From contig PUQB01000012.1 in assembly GCA_003024785.1 (NCBI GenBank), positions 595,019 through 659,018 of the forward strand: DNA of 64,000 nt, written 5' to 3'. The translations under genes and the position numbers were made by a program. This document shows, in pieces, positions 22,587-33,010 of this stretch (positions within the stretch are counted from its first letter, which is position 1; each line of letters starts with the position of its first letter). This DNA comes from Selaginella tamariscina (taxonomy: Eukaryota > Streptophyta > Lycopodiopsida > Selaginellales > Selaginellaceae). The notes beneath the pieces were generated by a model. It made no database searches and was not told where the DNA came from. It saw only the letters and a program-made list of their open reading frames with translations.

Positions 22587-23432
22587 TTGATGGCATTTCT
22601 ACATGTGATCCCGGCAACAAACATTAGCAAGCCTTTTCTTTCGTTAGATTACTATCTCAATATTGACGGTATTCAAGTTAACATAGTAGCTTTACTTAAT
22701 AGTGGTGCAAATAGCAACTTGATTGGCCCCCTCTTCATTAAGCAACATAATCTGAAGCTTTGTTTGCATTCTAATCCGATTGAATTGATAGTTGCTAATG
22801 GAAGACCAATGATGTTTAATGATATTACTGAAGAAACAATGTCTTTCACGATCGCCCTTGGTAATATCTTGTGTTTAATCTCCTTCAATATCACTTTAAC
22901 TCCTGACACTCCTATTATTCCTGGTCTTCCTTGGTTCAAGACCCTCAATCTGCAGATTAATTGGACAACTTGCACCCTAGTTATTTTTGCTCTGGCTTCA
23001 ATTCTGTCTCTGACTCTTGGCTGTATCTCAACGACTCAAGCTCTTGGCAATACCTATGCAACTTTAACTCTTGGCCACATTTCAGCACCTTCGGTTCCTG
23101 ACAACACTTTTGCATCTCCATATCTGGCTCCAATTCTAGCTCTAATTTTAACTTCATCTCTGTCTCCAATTCTAGCTTTAATTTTAACTTCATCTCTGTC
23201 TCCAATTCTAGCTCTAATTTTAACTTCATCTCTGTCTCCAACTCCGACCACGACTTCGGCCTGGCAACGTCTTTCGTCTCTAACAACATCAACTCCAACT
23301 CCAACTTCAACTTCTACTCTGACAACATCCCCAATCCATATCTTGACCATTTCTTTAGCAAAATTTATCCGTGCTAGTCGTACTCAACCTAACATAGTTT
23401 ATAGTAACTCCATCTTTAACATCTGCTCCTAG
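22587..23432 (+). pseudogene. Gag-protease region of gypsy family 3 with an expanded 36-bp repeat
   Basis: An open frame of 281 codons. Residues about 30-130 resemble a retropepsin-like domain (VNIVALLNSGANSNLIG, then PIIPGLPWFKTLNLQINW). The catalytic DTG/DSG is replaced by NSG, so activity is unlikely. After residue 180 the frame consists of repeats of LILTSSLSPILA (three times, 36-bp DNA unit at about 23135-23245), then Thr/Ser-rich sequence. The upstream zinc knuckle may be the CGKDGHQIARCPK-like stretch near 22425, which is not in this frame. Confidence 0.65.
23135..23250 (+). repeat. 36-bp minisatellite, about three copies
   Basis: Unit around TTTTAACTTCATCTCTGTCT plus CCAATTCTAGCT, repeated in frame and differing by single bases. 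It lies inside the decayed gag-protease frame and explains the Lys/Glu-rich antisense frames. Confidence 0.9.
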
Positions 23433-23559
23433 TTCCTTACCATCTGCATACCATGAGTTTACGGTTGTATTTAACAAGGTCCAAGCCAACCATCTTCCTG
23501 AACATTATTCATATGATTGTCCAATTGATATTATTGAAGGTAAGACACCTTTATTTGGT

Positions 23560-24180
23560 TTGATCTATGGTCTTTCTCCATTCAAACTTGAAGCTTGCAA
23601 GAATACATCAACAACAACCTGCCTACTAGTTTCATTCATCATTCTAAATCTTTAGTTGGTGCCCCTACCTTCTTCATGAAGAAAATGATGGTTCTTTTCA
23701 ATTGATTATCACAATTTGAACAAAATCACCATTCATAACCGGTATCTTATACCTCTTATCTTTGAGATTCTTAATGGAGCCCGTTACTTTATAAAGATTG
23801 ACCTATGAGGTGCCTACAATCTGCTCTATATTCACCTTAATGACGAATGGAAGATTATTTTTTGTACACGTTATAGGCATTTTGAGTACACAGTGATGCC
23901 TTTCGAGTTAACCAATGCTCCTGTAGTTTTCTAGCATATGGCCAACAACATTTTTGTGACTTTTTTGACTGGTTTATGATTATTTACTTATATGATATCC
24001 TTATTTTATTTTTTGAAGATGAAGGAGGAACATTAGTAACATATTCGTTAGGTTCTAAAAAGACTTCGATAGCATGATTTTTATGCCAAGTTGGAGAAGT
24101 GTCAATTTCTTCAGAACATGTTGAGTTTTTGAAATATATGGTGTCACACACTAGAATCTCTATGGACATGACCAAGGTGC
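23560..24180 (+). pseudogene. Reverse transcriptase remnant of gypsy family 3
   Basis: Translation with frame changes gives a series of RT motifs: ARYFIKIDL, then [31 protein letters not shown] and the thumb-like FYAKLEKCQFL. Several stops (for example in GAYNL and before HMANN) interrupt it. The active-site box is degraded to a tyrosine-rich stretch without two Asp in frame. Confidence 0.7.
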
Positions 24181-24193
24181 ACACAATTCTCTA

Positions 24194-25620
24194 GTGAAAA
24201 GTGCTGAAGTCAATTCGAGATGTTTAGTGTTTTCTCGGCTTTGCCAATTCTACTGGTGTTTCATCAAGGACTTATCCAAAATTGTACTTTCATTAAATCA
24301 GCTCACCAAGAAGGAGGTTCCATTTAAGTGGTCTATGGAGGCTGAGAGCGCATTTATCATGCTCAAGTTTGTTTTTACATTGGCTCTGATCTTGCTTCAT
24401 CTCAACACGGCCAAACCTTTTGTGATGGAGACATATGTATTTGACTTTGCTTTGGGTGGTATTATCTATTAATACAGTTCAACATTCCACTCATGCAAGT
24501 TCATGACTGTGGAGATCAATTATGAGATTTATGACAAGGAACTTCTTGTCATTATGGATTGTTTTCAAAAGTGGCAAAGGTTTCTTGAAGGTTCCTTACA
24601 CAAAGTAATTGTCTTCACTAATCACCAAAACTTGGTTTATTTCTCTTAGGCTCAAGTTCTAAATTAATGTCAAGCTTGTTAGACCCATTAGATCCTCTCT
24701 TGGTTTGACTTTGAGTTCAAGTATTGACTTCACACTTATCAAGTTCAATCCAATGCACTTTCACAACTAGCATATTTGGTGCCGCATGCTAATGACGTCG
24801 AGTTTGACCAACAGAAGCAAGTGGTACTTGGTTCTGAACGCCTCTAAGCACTCATTATTCATGTGGCACCCTTCGACTCTAGCCTTCTTGACACTATCTG
24901 CTCTGAATTTGTTTCTGATCCATTGGCTCATGATATCTTGAGTCACCTTGTAGGTAACACTCCATTATTTTCACGACCCGATTATGATATGTTCTTATTT
25001 GTCAACAATCTACTTCTCCGTAACAACTTGGTTTATGTTCCACCAGGTGACGCTCGACTTTAAGTGCTGCAATCTCATCATAACACTCCACTTGCTAATT
25101 ACTTTGGTGTTACAAAAACAATGGAACTAGTCAGCCATAATTATCGGTGGCCATGACTATGTTAATCGGTGGAAGAGTTTATTTGTACCTGTAAAATATG
25201 TGCTCACTCTAAAATTCTTTGTCATTGCTTATATGGTCTTCTCTAGTTACTTCCAACTCCAATTACACCTTAGTCTTGCATTTTTGAACTTTATGAATGA
25301 TTTGTCATCAACTCAAAGATTTGATGTTGTTTTCATCGTCGTGGACCGTTTTTACTAAAATGGCTCATTTTTGCTATGTATAAAAACTATTTCCAACGAA
25401 GAGATAATTGACTTAATTATGAAGAACATTTTTCGGCTACATGGACTCCTCAACAACATTGTTAGCGATCATTGTTCGTAGTTTATCACTAAGTTTTGGC
25501 AACAACTTCTCAAGTTACTCAAGATCAAAAGGTTGTTATCTTTGGATTATCATCTAGAATATGATGGTCAGTCAAAACACACTATTTAGACCCTCAAACA
25601 ATATTTACAATGCTTCATCA
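24194..25620 (+). pseudogene. RNase H and integrase remnant of gypsy family 3
   Basis: 24194-24472 encodes the RT tail and RNase H start (LTKKEVPFKWSMEAESAF). The region near 24500-24640 encodes an NYEIYDKELLVIMDCFQKW-type block. From 24863 an integrase N-terminal region follows, with YFGVTKTMELVSHNYRWP-like residues near 25095 and degraded core motifs to about 25600. Many stops occur. Confidence 0.65.
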
Positions 25621-26303
25621 AGTATTAACAAGATGATTGGCTACCACTAATGCCCTTAGTCAAGTTTTCTATGCCTTGACAAGTCAACATCCATGATGCA
25701 GTTTTGATACGCCTGGGAGTTCGATAAATCCGTATGTTGAAGATAAATATGACCATCTCTAGTTTGTTCAGGCTATGCTTCATCAACATCTTTTGGAAGC
25801 ACAAGAACATTAGAAGACATTTGTTGATCAGTATCGTAAAGATAGTCTGGTTTATCAGGTTGGTGAGCAAGTTTGACTTCTTTGATGCAACATCAAGATT
25901 ATGCAACCTTATGAAAAGTTTGACTATTAACGCTTCGATTTGTTTTAGGTGGCATCCCATATTAATGATGTGGCTTATTAGTTGAAGCTTCCTTCCTTAA
26001 TGCACATCCATTTGATATTCCACGTTTTTCTTCTTGAGTTGTACCATCCAACCACGCTCCCTGGTCGAACGTCACCACTTACAACTTTGATTATAATTGA
26101 TAATGATTTAGAATATGAAGTCAACAAAATTTTGAATTCTAAGTTCCTTCACCACTGACTCTATTACTTCATCGATTAGGTTGGCTACCCTCCAAGTGAA
26201 CGTTCTTAAGAATCCGCAATGAATTTACAACACGTTCGCAATGTCATCAATGAGTTTCATCACAAGTATTTGGAAAAGCCCGACTCTCAAAGAACGGGAA
26301 TGG
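25621..26303 (+). pseudogene. 3' coding end of gypsy family 3
   Basis: Degraded sequence between the integrase core and the polypurine tract. The end encodes a stretch like EFHHKYLEKPDSQRTGMV, which resembles the end of chromodomain-bearing gypsy polyproteins. A related ending occurs at about 38890-38960. Confidence 0.45.
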
Positions 26304-26679
26304 TGTGACAATCTATGTTATAAAGATACGAATATGGATACGAATAAAGATCACTAAAGTTAATTAAGTCTAGAATAAAAATATAGATATGGATAAGGAT
26401 CATTAAAGTTAACTAAGTCTACATTTGGCTTCCCTTATGGTATATAAGGTGAATGTGATCATCTTCTTGACTTGGTTCTTGACACCCACTAGATTAAAAC
26501 CTCAATAGTTATTTTTGAAAGCTTGAATAAACTAGTCTACATCTTGCCAAAGATGTAGCTAGACATGTGCAACATCATTGTGCACTACCACAAACTCATC
26601 AAACTCACACATGTCATGCACCGGCAGGCTCTCCACATCCAGTTGTCCCTTGAATCTTCCCCACACTTGTCCCTCTTCT

Positions 26680-27500
26680 TCATGCTAGTGCTCGACGATC
26701 ATATTATGTAAAACTATGCACATTATCATTATTGTCTTTAGGTCCTCCAAATGCCACATGCGTACTAACCCACAAACGATGGTAAATCGAGCTTGCAATA
26801 TGCCAAATGCACATTCCACTTCTTTATGCACCACCTCTTGCTTTGATGTAAAATGTTATGTCACAGTTCTTACTTGGTCAAATTAATTGACTCAAATAAA
26901 TCATGGTTATTTGGTTAAGTAATACACCAATTGGCTCTTAATCTTTATAATTAAAGGAAGATGAAGAGTGATATGACATCTAACATGTTACATGTACATA
27001 TGCCATTTTTTGACAACAAAATGATATGGACAAGGGTGGCATAGTTTAGATATATATTATTTGGCTAGATAATAGTTGTGCTCACTAATGGCAAAGTCGG
27101 CAGGCATCGCTCATCTGTTACAAAGTTCTTGGAACAGCTTCAGACGATGTAGAATATTGTGTGCTCTTGACGTGCCAAAAAAAGGCATGCCATATGTGAA
27201 GGTCCTACGATGTGACAGAGCATGGCTTCTTCGCCTTGCTAGTGTAATGGCCAGCCCATGCAACAAAACATCTTTTCTAGAACTAATGCATACAATTGAG
27301 TGAGCTAAGCATTCCTAGGAACCACAAGCCCCATTCTCTGGTAATAGATGTTGCATGTCTTACTTAATGAATTAGTCAAACTAATGCTTATCAAATGCTT
27401 GCATAATTGTTTAATAAAGTGACATATGCATTCATGATTAATACTTTTTACTGTGCATAGGGACTCATCCAATGAATCTAATAAGACACCATCGGCCAAT
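26680..27500 (-). pseudogene. Decayed PIF/Harbinger transposase (DDE nuclease)
   Basis: Minus-strand translation in shifting frames gives the family's landmarks in order. Around 27350-27270 are IYYQRMGL and then GMLSSLNCMH (usual GMLGSLDCMHW; the catalytic Asp is replaced by Asn). Near 27190 is IWHAFF (usual LWIWHAFFG). Around 26850-26700 is HKEVECAFGILQARF, TIVCGLVRMWHLEDLKTIM and CIVLHNMIVEH (usual ERAFGVLQARFAIVRG...ILHNMI). PIF/Harbinger nucleases cut and paste elements with 3-bp TWA target duplications, with a Myb/SANT partner. Stops and frameshifts make this copy dead. Upstream minus-strand frames to 27695 may be its N-terminal part. Confidence 0.75.
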
Positions 27501-27747
27501 TAATGCATTGTCTAGATACACTTCTATAATGTTGAACCCTTTCACATTTAGCTTTTGCACAAAGTAGTCATCAACCTGTTGCAAAGTATCCACAGTGGGA
27601 AGAAACAACAGATGAGGCATATGAAACTGATGGCAGAAATTTATAATTAAGTTGGGTTCCTTATAAAATAATCTTTCATCAAGCACTTTAGTCACGCCTC
27701 GTCGTCTCCCAAGTACATATCTTCATGGCTGAGGAAAAAACAAACAA

Positions 27748-27952
27748 ACCACGTGGGTGAGTTTACAGTGCACCCACCATTCAAGTTCACCGGAAAAAAA
27801 AAAGAAAAATAAAAAACCACGTGTAATACGTCACGGTGAGTTTAGGTGCACCCACCATTCAAGTTCACGGGGAAAATAAAAAGAAACCACCTGTCATACG
27901 TTACGGTGAGTTTACCACCATTCAAGTTCACCGCCCTAAGAATGCACTGGGA
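27748..27952 (+). promoter_or_regulatory. Three tandem ~69-bp units with G-box cores upstream of the SDR gene
   Basis: Units at about 27748-27817, 27818-27886 and 27887-27952. Each begins with CCACGTGG, CCACGTGT or CCACCTGT and contains CACCATTCAAGTTCAC. Units 2 and 3 also carry TACGTCACGG / TACGTTACGG before GGTGAGTTTA. CACGTG is the G-box core bound by bZIP and bHLH factors, and TACGTCAC resembles a CRE/ABRE-type ACGT element. The array ends about 110 bp upstream of the SDR start codon, so it probably is part of its promoter. Confidence 0.7.
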
Positions 27953-28060
27953 GATATTTTGTATTTCCCAATGTGGAGGTGACTGCTCTCTTATCGGCTA
28001 TCAATGAACGGCTTGGATTAACATACTATACGTAGTTCTTGGATCTAAGGTTTCAAACAA

Positions 28061-29232
28061 ATGGATGATCTTAAGTAAGTTGTACATTAATTTCGATTGA
28101 AAAGTATGCCCAGTTCTTAATTTGTATCTATGATTTATCAGGAAAGTTGCAGTAGTTACTGGAGGAAACAAAGGGATTGGATACGAGATTGTAAAAGGAC
28201 TTGCTGCTCACGGGCTCACCACAATTCTTACAGCCAGAGATGAATCCCGTGGTTCAGACGCACTCAGATCACTTCACGAACGACATGGTTTCAAGAATGT
28301 CCACTTTCACAAGCTGGATGTCACAGACTCTGCCTCGATTGAGGATTTCACCAAGTGGCTTACAACTAAGTTTGGTGGCCTCCAAATTCTGGTAATTCTT
28401 TTGTTTTATTTGAGTTTGTCTGCTGTCTTATGCATGTGTGTGGGTTTGCAAATGACCACAACTGGAATCTAGAGAAAGCATATACACAGTGATAGAAATT
28501 TTGTGTTCCAGGTGAATAATGCAGGGATTACCGAGCTACCAGACAAGACAAAGACCCCACTTGATGTTACAAAGGCTGTTCTTGAAACAAACTATGTAGG
28601 CGTACGCGGTGTTACTGAAAGGTTAATCCCTTTGATGAACCATGGTGCAAGGATCATCAATATGAGCTCATCTTTGGGCCGTCTTGATGTAAGTATTGAT
28701 ATATACATGTATATAAACTAAAATATACGTTACAAAACAGAATGTGAAGGATGAATCTATGAAGAAAGAGCTGTCAGATATTCAGACGCTAACTGTGGAC
28801 ACAATTGACAAGTACGTTCGGCAGTACATTGAGTGTGTGAGGAATGGACGGGTTGCGGATAAGGGCTGGCCAGACTTCATGGGCATGTATGACTACTGTG
28901 TTTCTAAAGTTATACTGAATGCGTACTCAAGAGTGCTGGCAAGGGAGCTCTCTTCTAGTAGAAAGATCTACGTCAACTGCATGTGCCCGGGTGTATGCAG
29001 CACCGATATCAACGATCATATTCCACTTGGGCACAACCCTGAGGTCGGGGCTGAGACAGCAGTCTGGCTGGCTGTGTTACCGGAGTCCGAGATACTCTCA
29101 GGTAAGTTCTACGTTAAGAAGACCGAGGTTGGATTTGAGCATATTCCAGTTTTTATGAATGATACTCTCGTTTATTCACTGGAAGAGTTCCAGAAGAGCA
29201 TTAAACAGGTATATCCTCAACTCGTCCTCTAG
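28061..29232 (+). CDS. Short-chain dehydrogenase/reductase (SDR114C-like: carbonyl / menthone / salutaridine reductase type)
   Basis: Four exons (28061-28074, 28142-28391, 28512-28688, 28741-29232) joined by short GT-AG introns give an uninterrupted 310-residue protein, a normal length for the family. The Rossmann cofactor motif TGGNKGIG is at residues about 11-18, VNNAG at about 89-93, the INMSSSLGRL serine region near 140, and the catalytic YCVSK (Tyr 199, Lys 203) after the long insertion typical of this subfamily. The NADP(H)-dependent enzyme would reduce a ketone or aldehyde in the cytosol. Known relatives make menthol and morphinan intermediates or detoxify carbonyls; the substrate here is unknown. 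It converges with the third P450 copy, 1.2 kb downstream. The promoter holds tandem G-box units. Confidence 0.92.
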
Positions 29233-30090
29233 CTGGAAAAAGTTAATGAGCACTTAGATCCATCTATATTCTATTTGTGCCTCCTCTGTTTTCAATGTTT
29301 GTACGTTTAAGTATGTGGACAGATATACAATGTATGTTTTATCACACACACACACACACAACTTCCTGAGCTATATGGAATCACACAGATCGTGCTTCAA
29401 CATGCCAAAACAATAAAAGAAATTAGAAAATCTAAACAGGTTTGTAAGTGTTCTTATTATGTTCTAATTATTTATTAGAAGGATCTCTCGACAGGGTTAA
29501 CAAGTCCAAGGTGACTAGTTAATAATTAATTTGAATATTTAATTAATAAATATTAACAGCGCTTTTCTTTTTTTCTTTTGGAAATCATGTTTCTAATCCT
29601 GTCGAGAACAAATATATAGAGGCTTTAAACATTTTATGCATAAAAAACTACATATGCTACTTAAATAATTATTTACTTAACATTTTCTTTTACCTTTGTT
29701 TAAGTTAAAAATGTCATCTGAATATAAATGGTTTTTATACATTTTTATTTAAAAATCACTCAATAATAAAAATTTAAATATTTTATATTATATTTTAAAT
29801 AAAAAGTATGAATTTTTTCAAAAAATGAAATGATGTACTTTTATATTTGTTTATTAACTGTAGAGTCACGGTATAGTTCTATAAATTTATCGTCGTTTTT
29901 CTACTATCTATACATCTAGCCCAATAAAACTTACATAGAACTTTAAATATATAGAAAATATATAGGTTCTCTCTACGAAAACCTCTATATAATTCTCCTA
30001 GCTGCTTTAACAATCCGATTATTGTGCACAATATATGGGTACGACCAAACATTGAGATAAAAGAATTCTTCATATGAGCCGGATTTTGTT
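29233..30090. other. AT-rich spacer between the SDR gene and the third P450
   Basis: No gene. It has a (CA) run at about 29344-29360. The last part (about 30100-30250) belongs to the duplicated 3' flank of the P450. Confidence 0.5.
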
Positions 30091-30450
30091 ACGATGGGAG
30101 ACCACCCTCATTATCATTGAGTACACTTATTATTAGGTAAACTTCTTACTTGAACCAGATGCTCATACCGGTGATTCCAAAGTTACATGCTATGCATCGC
30201 ATCCAGGCATTATTTAGCACTAAAACCTCTGCCACCTTAAACCCTCAAATACATGGTGGTCCACGCAACTATTGCATGGGATGGAAGAGTTTTCTTACGT
30301 TTATATAAAGATCAAAGCATATTGGTGTAGTAAATTGGCATACATCAGGAGACTACTCTAACAAGGTGTATCACTCACACACAAAAGCACGCACGCACAT
30401 GCATGTATGAATGAGGTCCTCCGTTATGAAGGGTGCTCTACAAACAGTTC

Positions 30451-32002
30451 TTAACTATAGATTTCTGGTGGCAAGCGGGAAACGGGAACTGCTTCTAACT
30501 TCTTGCCCATGCTCATGGTGAGTCCATACTGCTCGGATGAAGTATCAATCTCATGTCCTTGAGCTTCAAGCCAATCGAATCCATGAATGAGATTTGCCAA
30601 TGCGATATGCACAGTGGTCAGTGCAAGATTCATCCCAGGACACATCCTTCTGCCAGATCCGAATGGAAGCAACTCAAAGTCTGTCCCTTTGACATCAATC
30701 TGGCTGCCCACAAATCTCTCCGGCAGGAAGTCGTCAGGATTTTCCCACACAGAAGAGTCCCTACCGATTGCATACACGTTCACCAGGAGTGTGCTGCTTG
30801 CTGGTACGTGGTATCCCATGACGGTGCATGGATACATGGATCGGTGAGGAACCATCAACGGTCCTGCCGGATGTAGCCTGAACACTTCCTTGACAATTGC
30901 ATGTAGATACTCCAGTTTCAAAATGTCTGTCTCTTCCACCATCCTCTCAGCGCCGACCACACTAGTGACCTCTTCCTGTGCCTTCTTCATCACGTCTGGA
31001 CGCTTGATTATCTCCGCCAATGCCCATTTCCAGTGTCACCGCAGAAGTGTCTGTCCCAGCCGAGATTAGATTCTGCATTGACCAGTTAACAAAGCGTTAA
31101 GAATCCATGTACGAGCCACTTACATTCATCAAGGCTTTGAGTCCGTTTCCTTGGAGTTCCTTGTCACCTTTCTCTCTGAGAGACAACATGACATCGAGGA
31201 AATCCGTGGGCTCGGCATCTCTAGGCTTCTTAAGATGCTCAGAAATATTACCCTCCATAAACGTGTCCAGTCGCTTGCCCAGGACCTTCATCTTACTCTC
31301 AACGGGATCAAGGAATCGTAAGTATGGGAAGTAGTCTCCAATGGGGAACTCACCACACACCTGAAAGGCTTTTGCAATAACTTCTACAAACTCAGCTGCT
31401 TCCTCTTCATTCTCTACGTTCTCACCGAAGTAGCGTTTCCCCATTAGCATGAACGTGATGAGATTAAACGTCAAAGAGGTCAAACTTGCCCGGACATCTA
31501 CAATGCTGCCTGATGCCTTCCCCAGAGACTGCAGAGTGCACCAATTTCCTGCTTCCGGGACTCACGGAACATGTCCGTCCTCCTCGTTGTGAGAAGCTCT
31601 AGAGTTGTTAGCTTCCTTAGGTGTCTCCAGTGTTCGCCATAGGAGGCCAAGACCAGATCGGAGGCATTGTAAGCGAGGTGCCTTGCTGCTGCACATGCAC
31701 TTGGAGGGAGCCTTGATGCGAAACCGCATCGTGTGTCTTCAGAAACTCTCTTGCTGCTGAAGAACTTGATGCTACAACAACTGGGGAGCTTCCGAATCGG
31801 AGAACATGATCGGACCATTTTGGATGGAGAGTTTTTGCAGGGCTCTGTGGGGAGACCTGCCTAACAAATGAAGATGGCCTATGATAGGAAGGCCAGAGGG
31901 ACTTGGAGGTGCATCTTTGATGCTCTTTCTCCCTTGGAAGAGCAGAGCTATAGTTCCTGCTGATATTACTAGAAGAAGTAAAATTACAGTAACGATGTCC
32001 AT
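30451..32002 (-). pseudogene. Cytochrome P450 (A-type, CYP71-clan-like), copy C, frameshifted
   Basis: Two exons: 32002-31134 and 31072-30451 with a 61-bp intron. N-terminal anchor [18 protein letters not shown] and hinge [17 protein letters not shown] are present. The middle exon part (31483-31134) is open, with LTFNLITFMLMGKRYFGE. The last exon shows the K-helix (EVFRLHP), DDFLPERFVG, the haem loop [10 protein letters not shown] and the C-terminus. Four one-base differences from the other copies break the frame: near 31810 (G lost in ATGTTGCTCCG), 31725 (G lost in GCGGTGTTCGC), 31525 (in GCAGGTCTCTGG) and 31030 (extra A in TTGGAATGG). Their scatter and single-base nature leave open whether this is decay or assembly error. 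This is the most complete of the three copies and sits next to the intact SDR gene. Confidence 0.85.
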
Positions 32003-33010
32003 GTCTCTACAAACCTCACTAAGTTATATACTGAGCTGGGGTTGCTTGCTTGCCATAGCCAAAGCTGTAGACGGGATGTATTGAAGATGCATATGCAGAT
32101 GGAGACGTTGAAGTTTATTTATGGATTTGTTGACTTGTAGGTTCCTCTTACGCAAGGACTAGTAAGGATACTATTGTTCGTCGACAACCCTTATTGACCT
32201 GTCTGTGTTTAACTGTTGAAGTCTGTCTGTGATAAACTACAGTAAGTCCTTCCTTCTCAGGCAGAAACATGTATAGAATGTTCTCAAAGATCTGCAATGC
32301 CCTGCTGGTTTCACTAAGAGTAAGTATACACTAACCATTTCATAAGAACAAGACTGTGTGCCAGTAGTAAGAGCACTGCATTCTCAATGTGCTTTCCATG
32401 GGCAGCATAGTGAGGAAATAATCCTCTGAGAAAAGGCTCCTTACCTGCACCCGCTTATACTAGAGTTGCCCACACAGATGCCCTTTCCGCGAATGCCATT
32501 CAAATTCATGCTGTACTTTCTTGAACACAATGGCCAGGGGGCCCAACACATCGATGATCCCCGTTAGGCGCGGCCCACTCCCGAGCGACGAGGCGGCCGG
32601 AGAGGGAGAGTTGTTGTTGTTAACTGCTGGGCCTGTTGTGAGCCTCTCTTCGTCGTGGTTCGTAGCAGTGTGCTGCTTGCTTTTGGTTTGGTCATGCTTG
32701 TTGCCCCCAGTTGCAGCCAAACGCATTCGGCTGCTTATCCGAACGTTCGCGAACGCGTTCGGAAGTTGATATTATGTCCCCAGTTAGTTACCCGCTCTCC
32801 GAGACCCTTCGGTGGGTTCTCATGGACGGTTTTGTGGTACCTTTCCAATCCAGTACAAGATGCGGGTCGTACTTGTTCTCTTGCTTTACCCAAGTGTGTA
32901 TAAACCTTTCAGACTAGTCTTTCTTTTTTCTGGGGAATACAGCAAGGCGATGGGACTGATATCGTCTTTGAGTGCGTATATATAATTCTCTCTATAGTAA
33001 AATTTAGATA
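32003..33010. other. Spacer with a GC-richer, palindrome-rich patch
   Basis: The 5' flank of the P450 (to about 32080) matches that of copy A. At 32540-32900 the sequence is unusually GC-rich for the window. It has overlapping open frames of about 80 codons on both strands but no recognisable domain. It contains GCAGCCAAACGCATTCGGCTGC (32713-32734) and nested CGAACGTTCG / CGCGAACGCG palindromes just after it. Confidence 0.5.

Larger units (their letters stand above)
21959..26415 (+). mobile_element. Ancient Ty3/gypsy remnant (family 3)
   Basis: A plus-strand element with domain order gag/protease, reverse transcriptase, RNase H, integrase and many in-frame stops. Terminal repeats are visible as diverged copies at about 21959-22070 and 26304-26415: both start TGTGA and share ATACGAATA-AGATACRAATAA and a CATTAAAGTTAA block. 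A purine-rich AAAGAACGGGAATGG precedes the second copy, as a polypurine tract should. Much older than family 1, judging by the stops and LTR divergence. The full LTR length could not be fixed. Confidence 0.8.

Noticed and set aside
22981..23350. Lys/Glu/Leu-rich minus-strand frames
   Set aside because: Antisense of the 36-bp minisatellite in the gypsy family 3 frame; the periodicity explains the composition.
24194..24472. Independent small gene
   Set aside because: It is the RT/RNase H part of gypsy family 3, by order and motif.
32460..32917. Overlapping open frames of about 80 codons in a GC-richer patch
   Set aside because: Open on both strands through GC content and palindromes, with no domain or splice structure.
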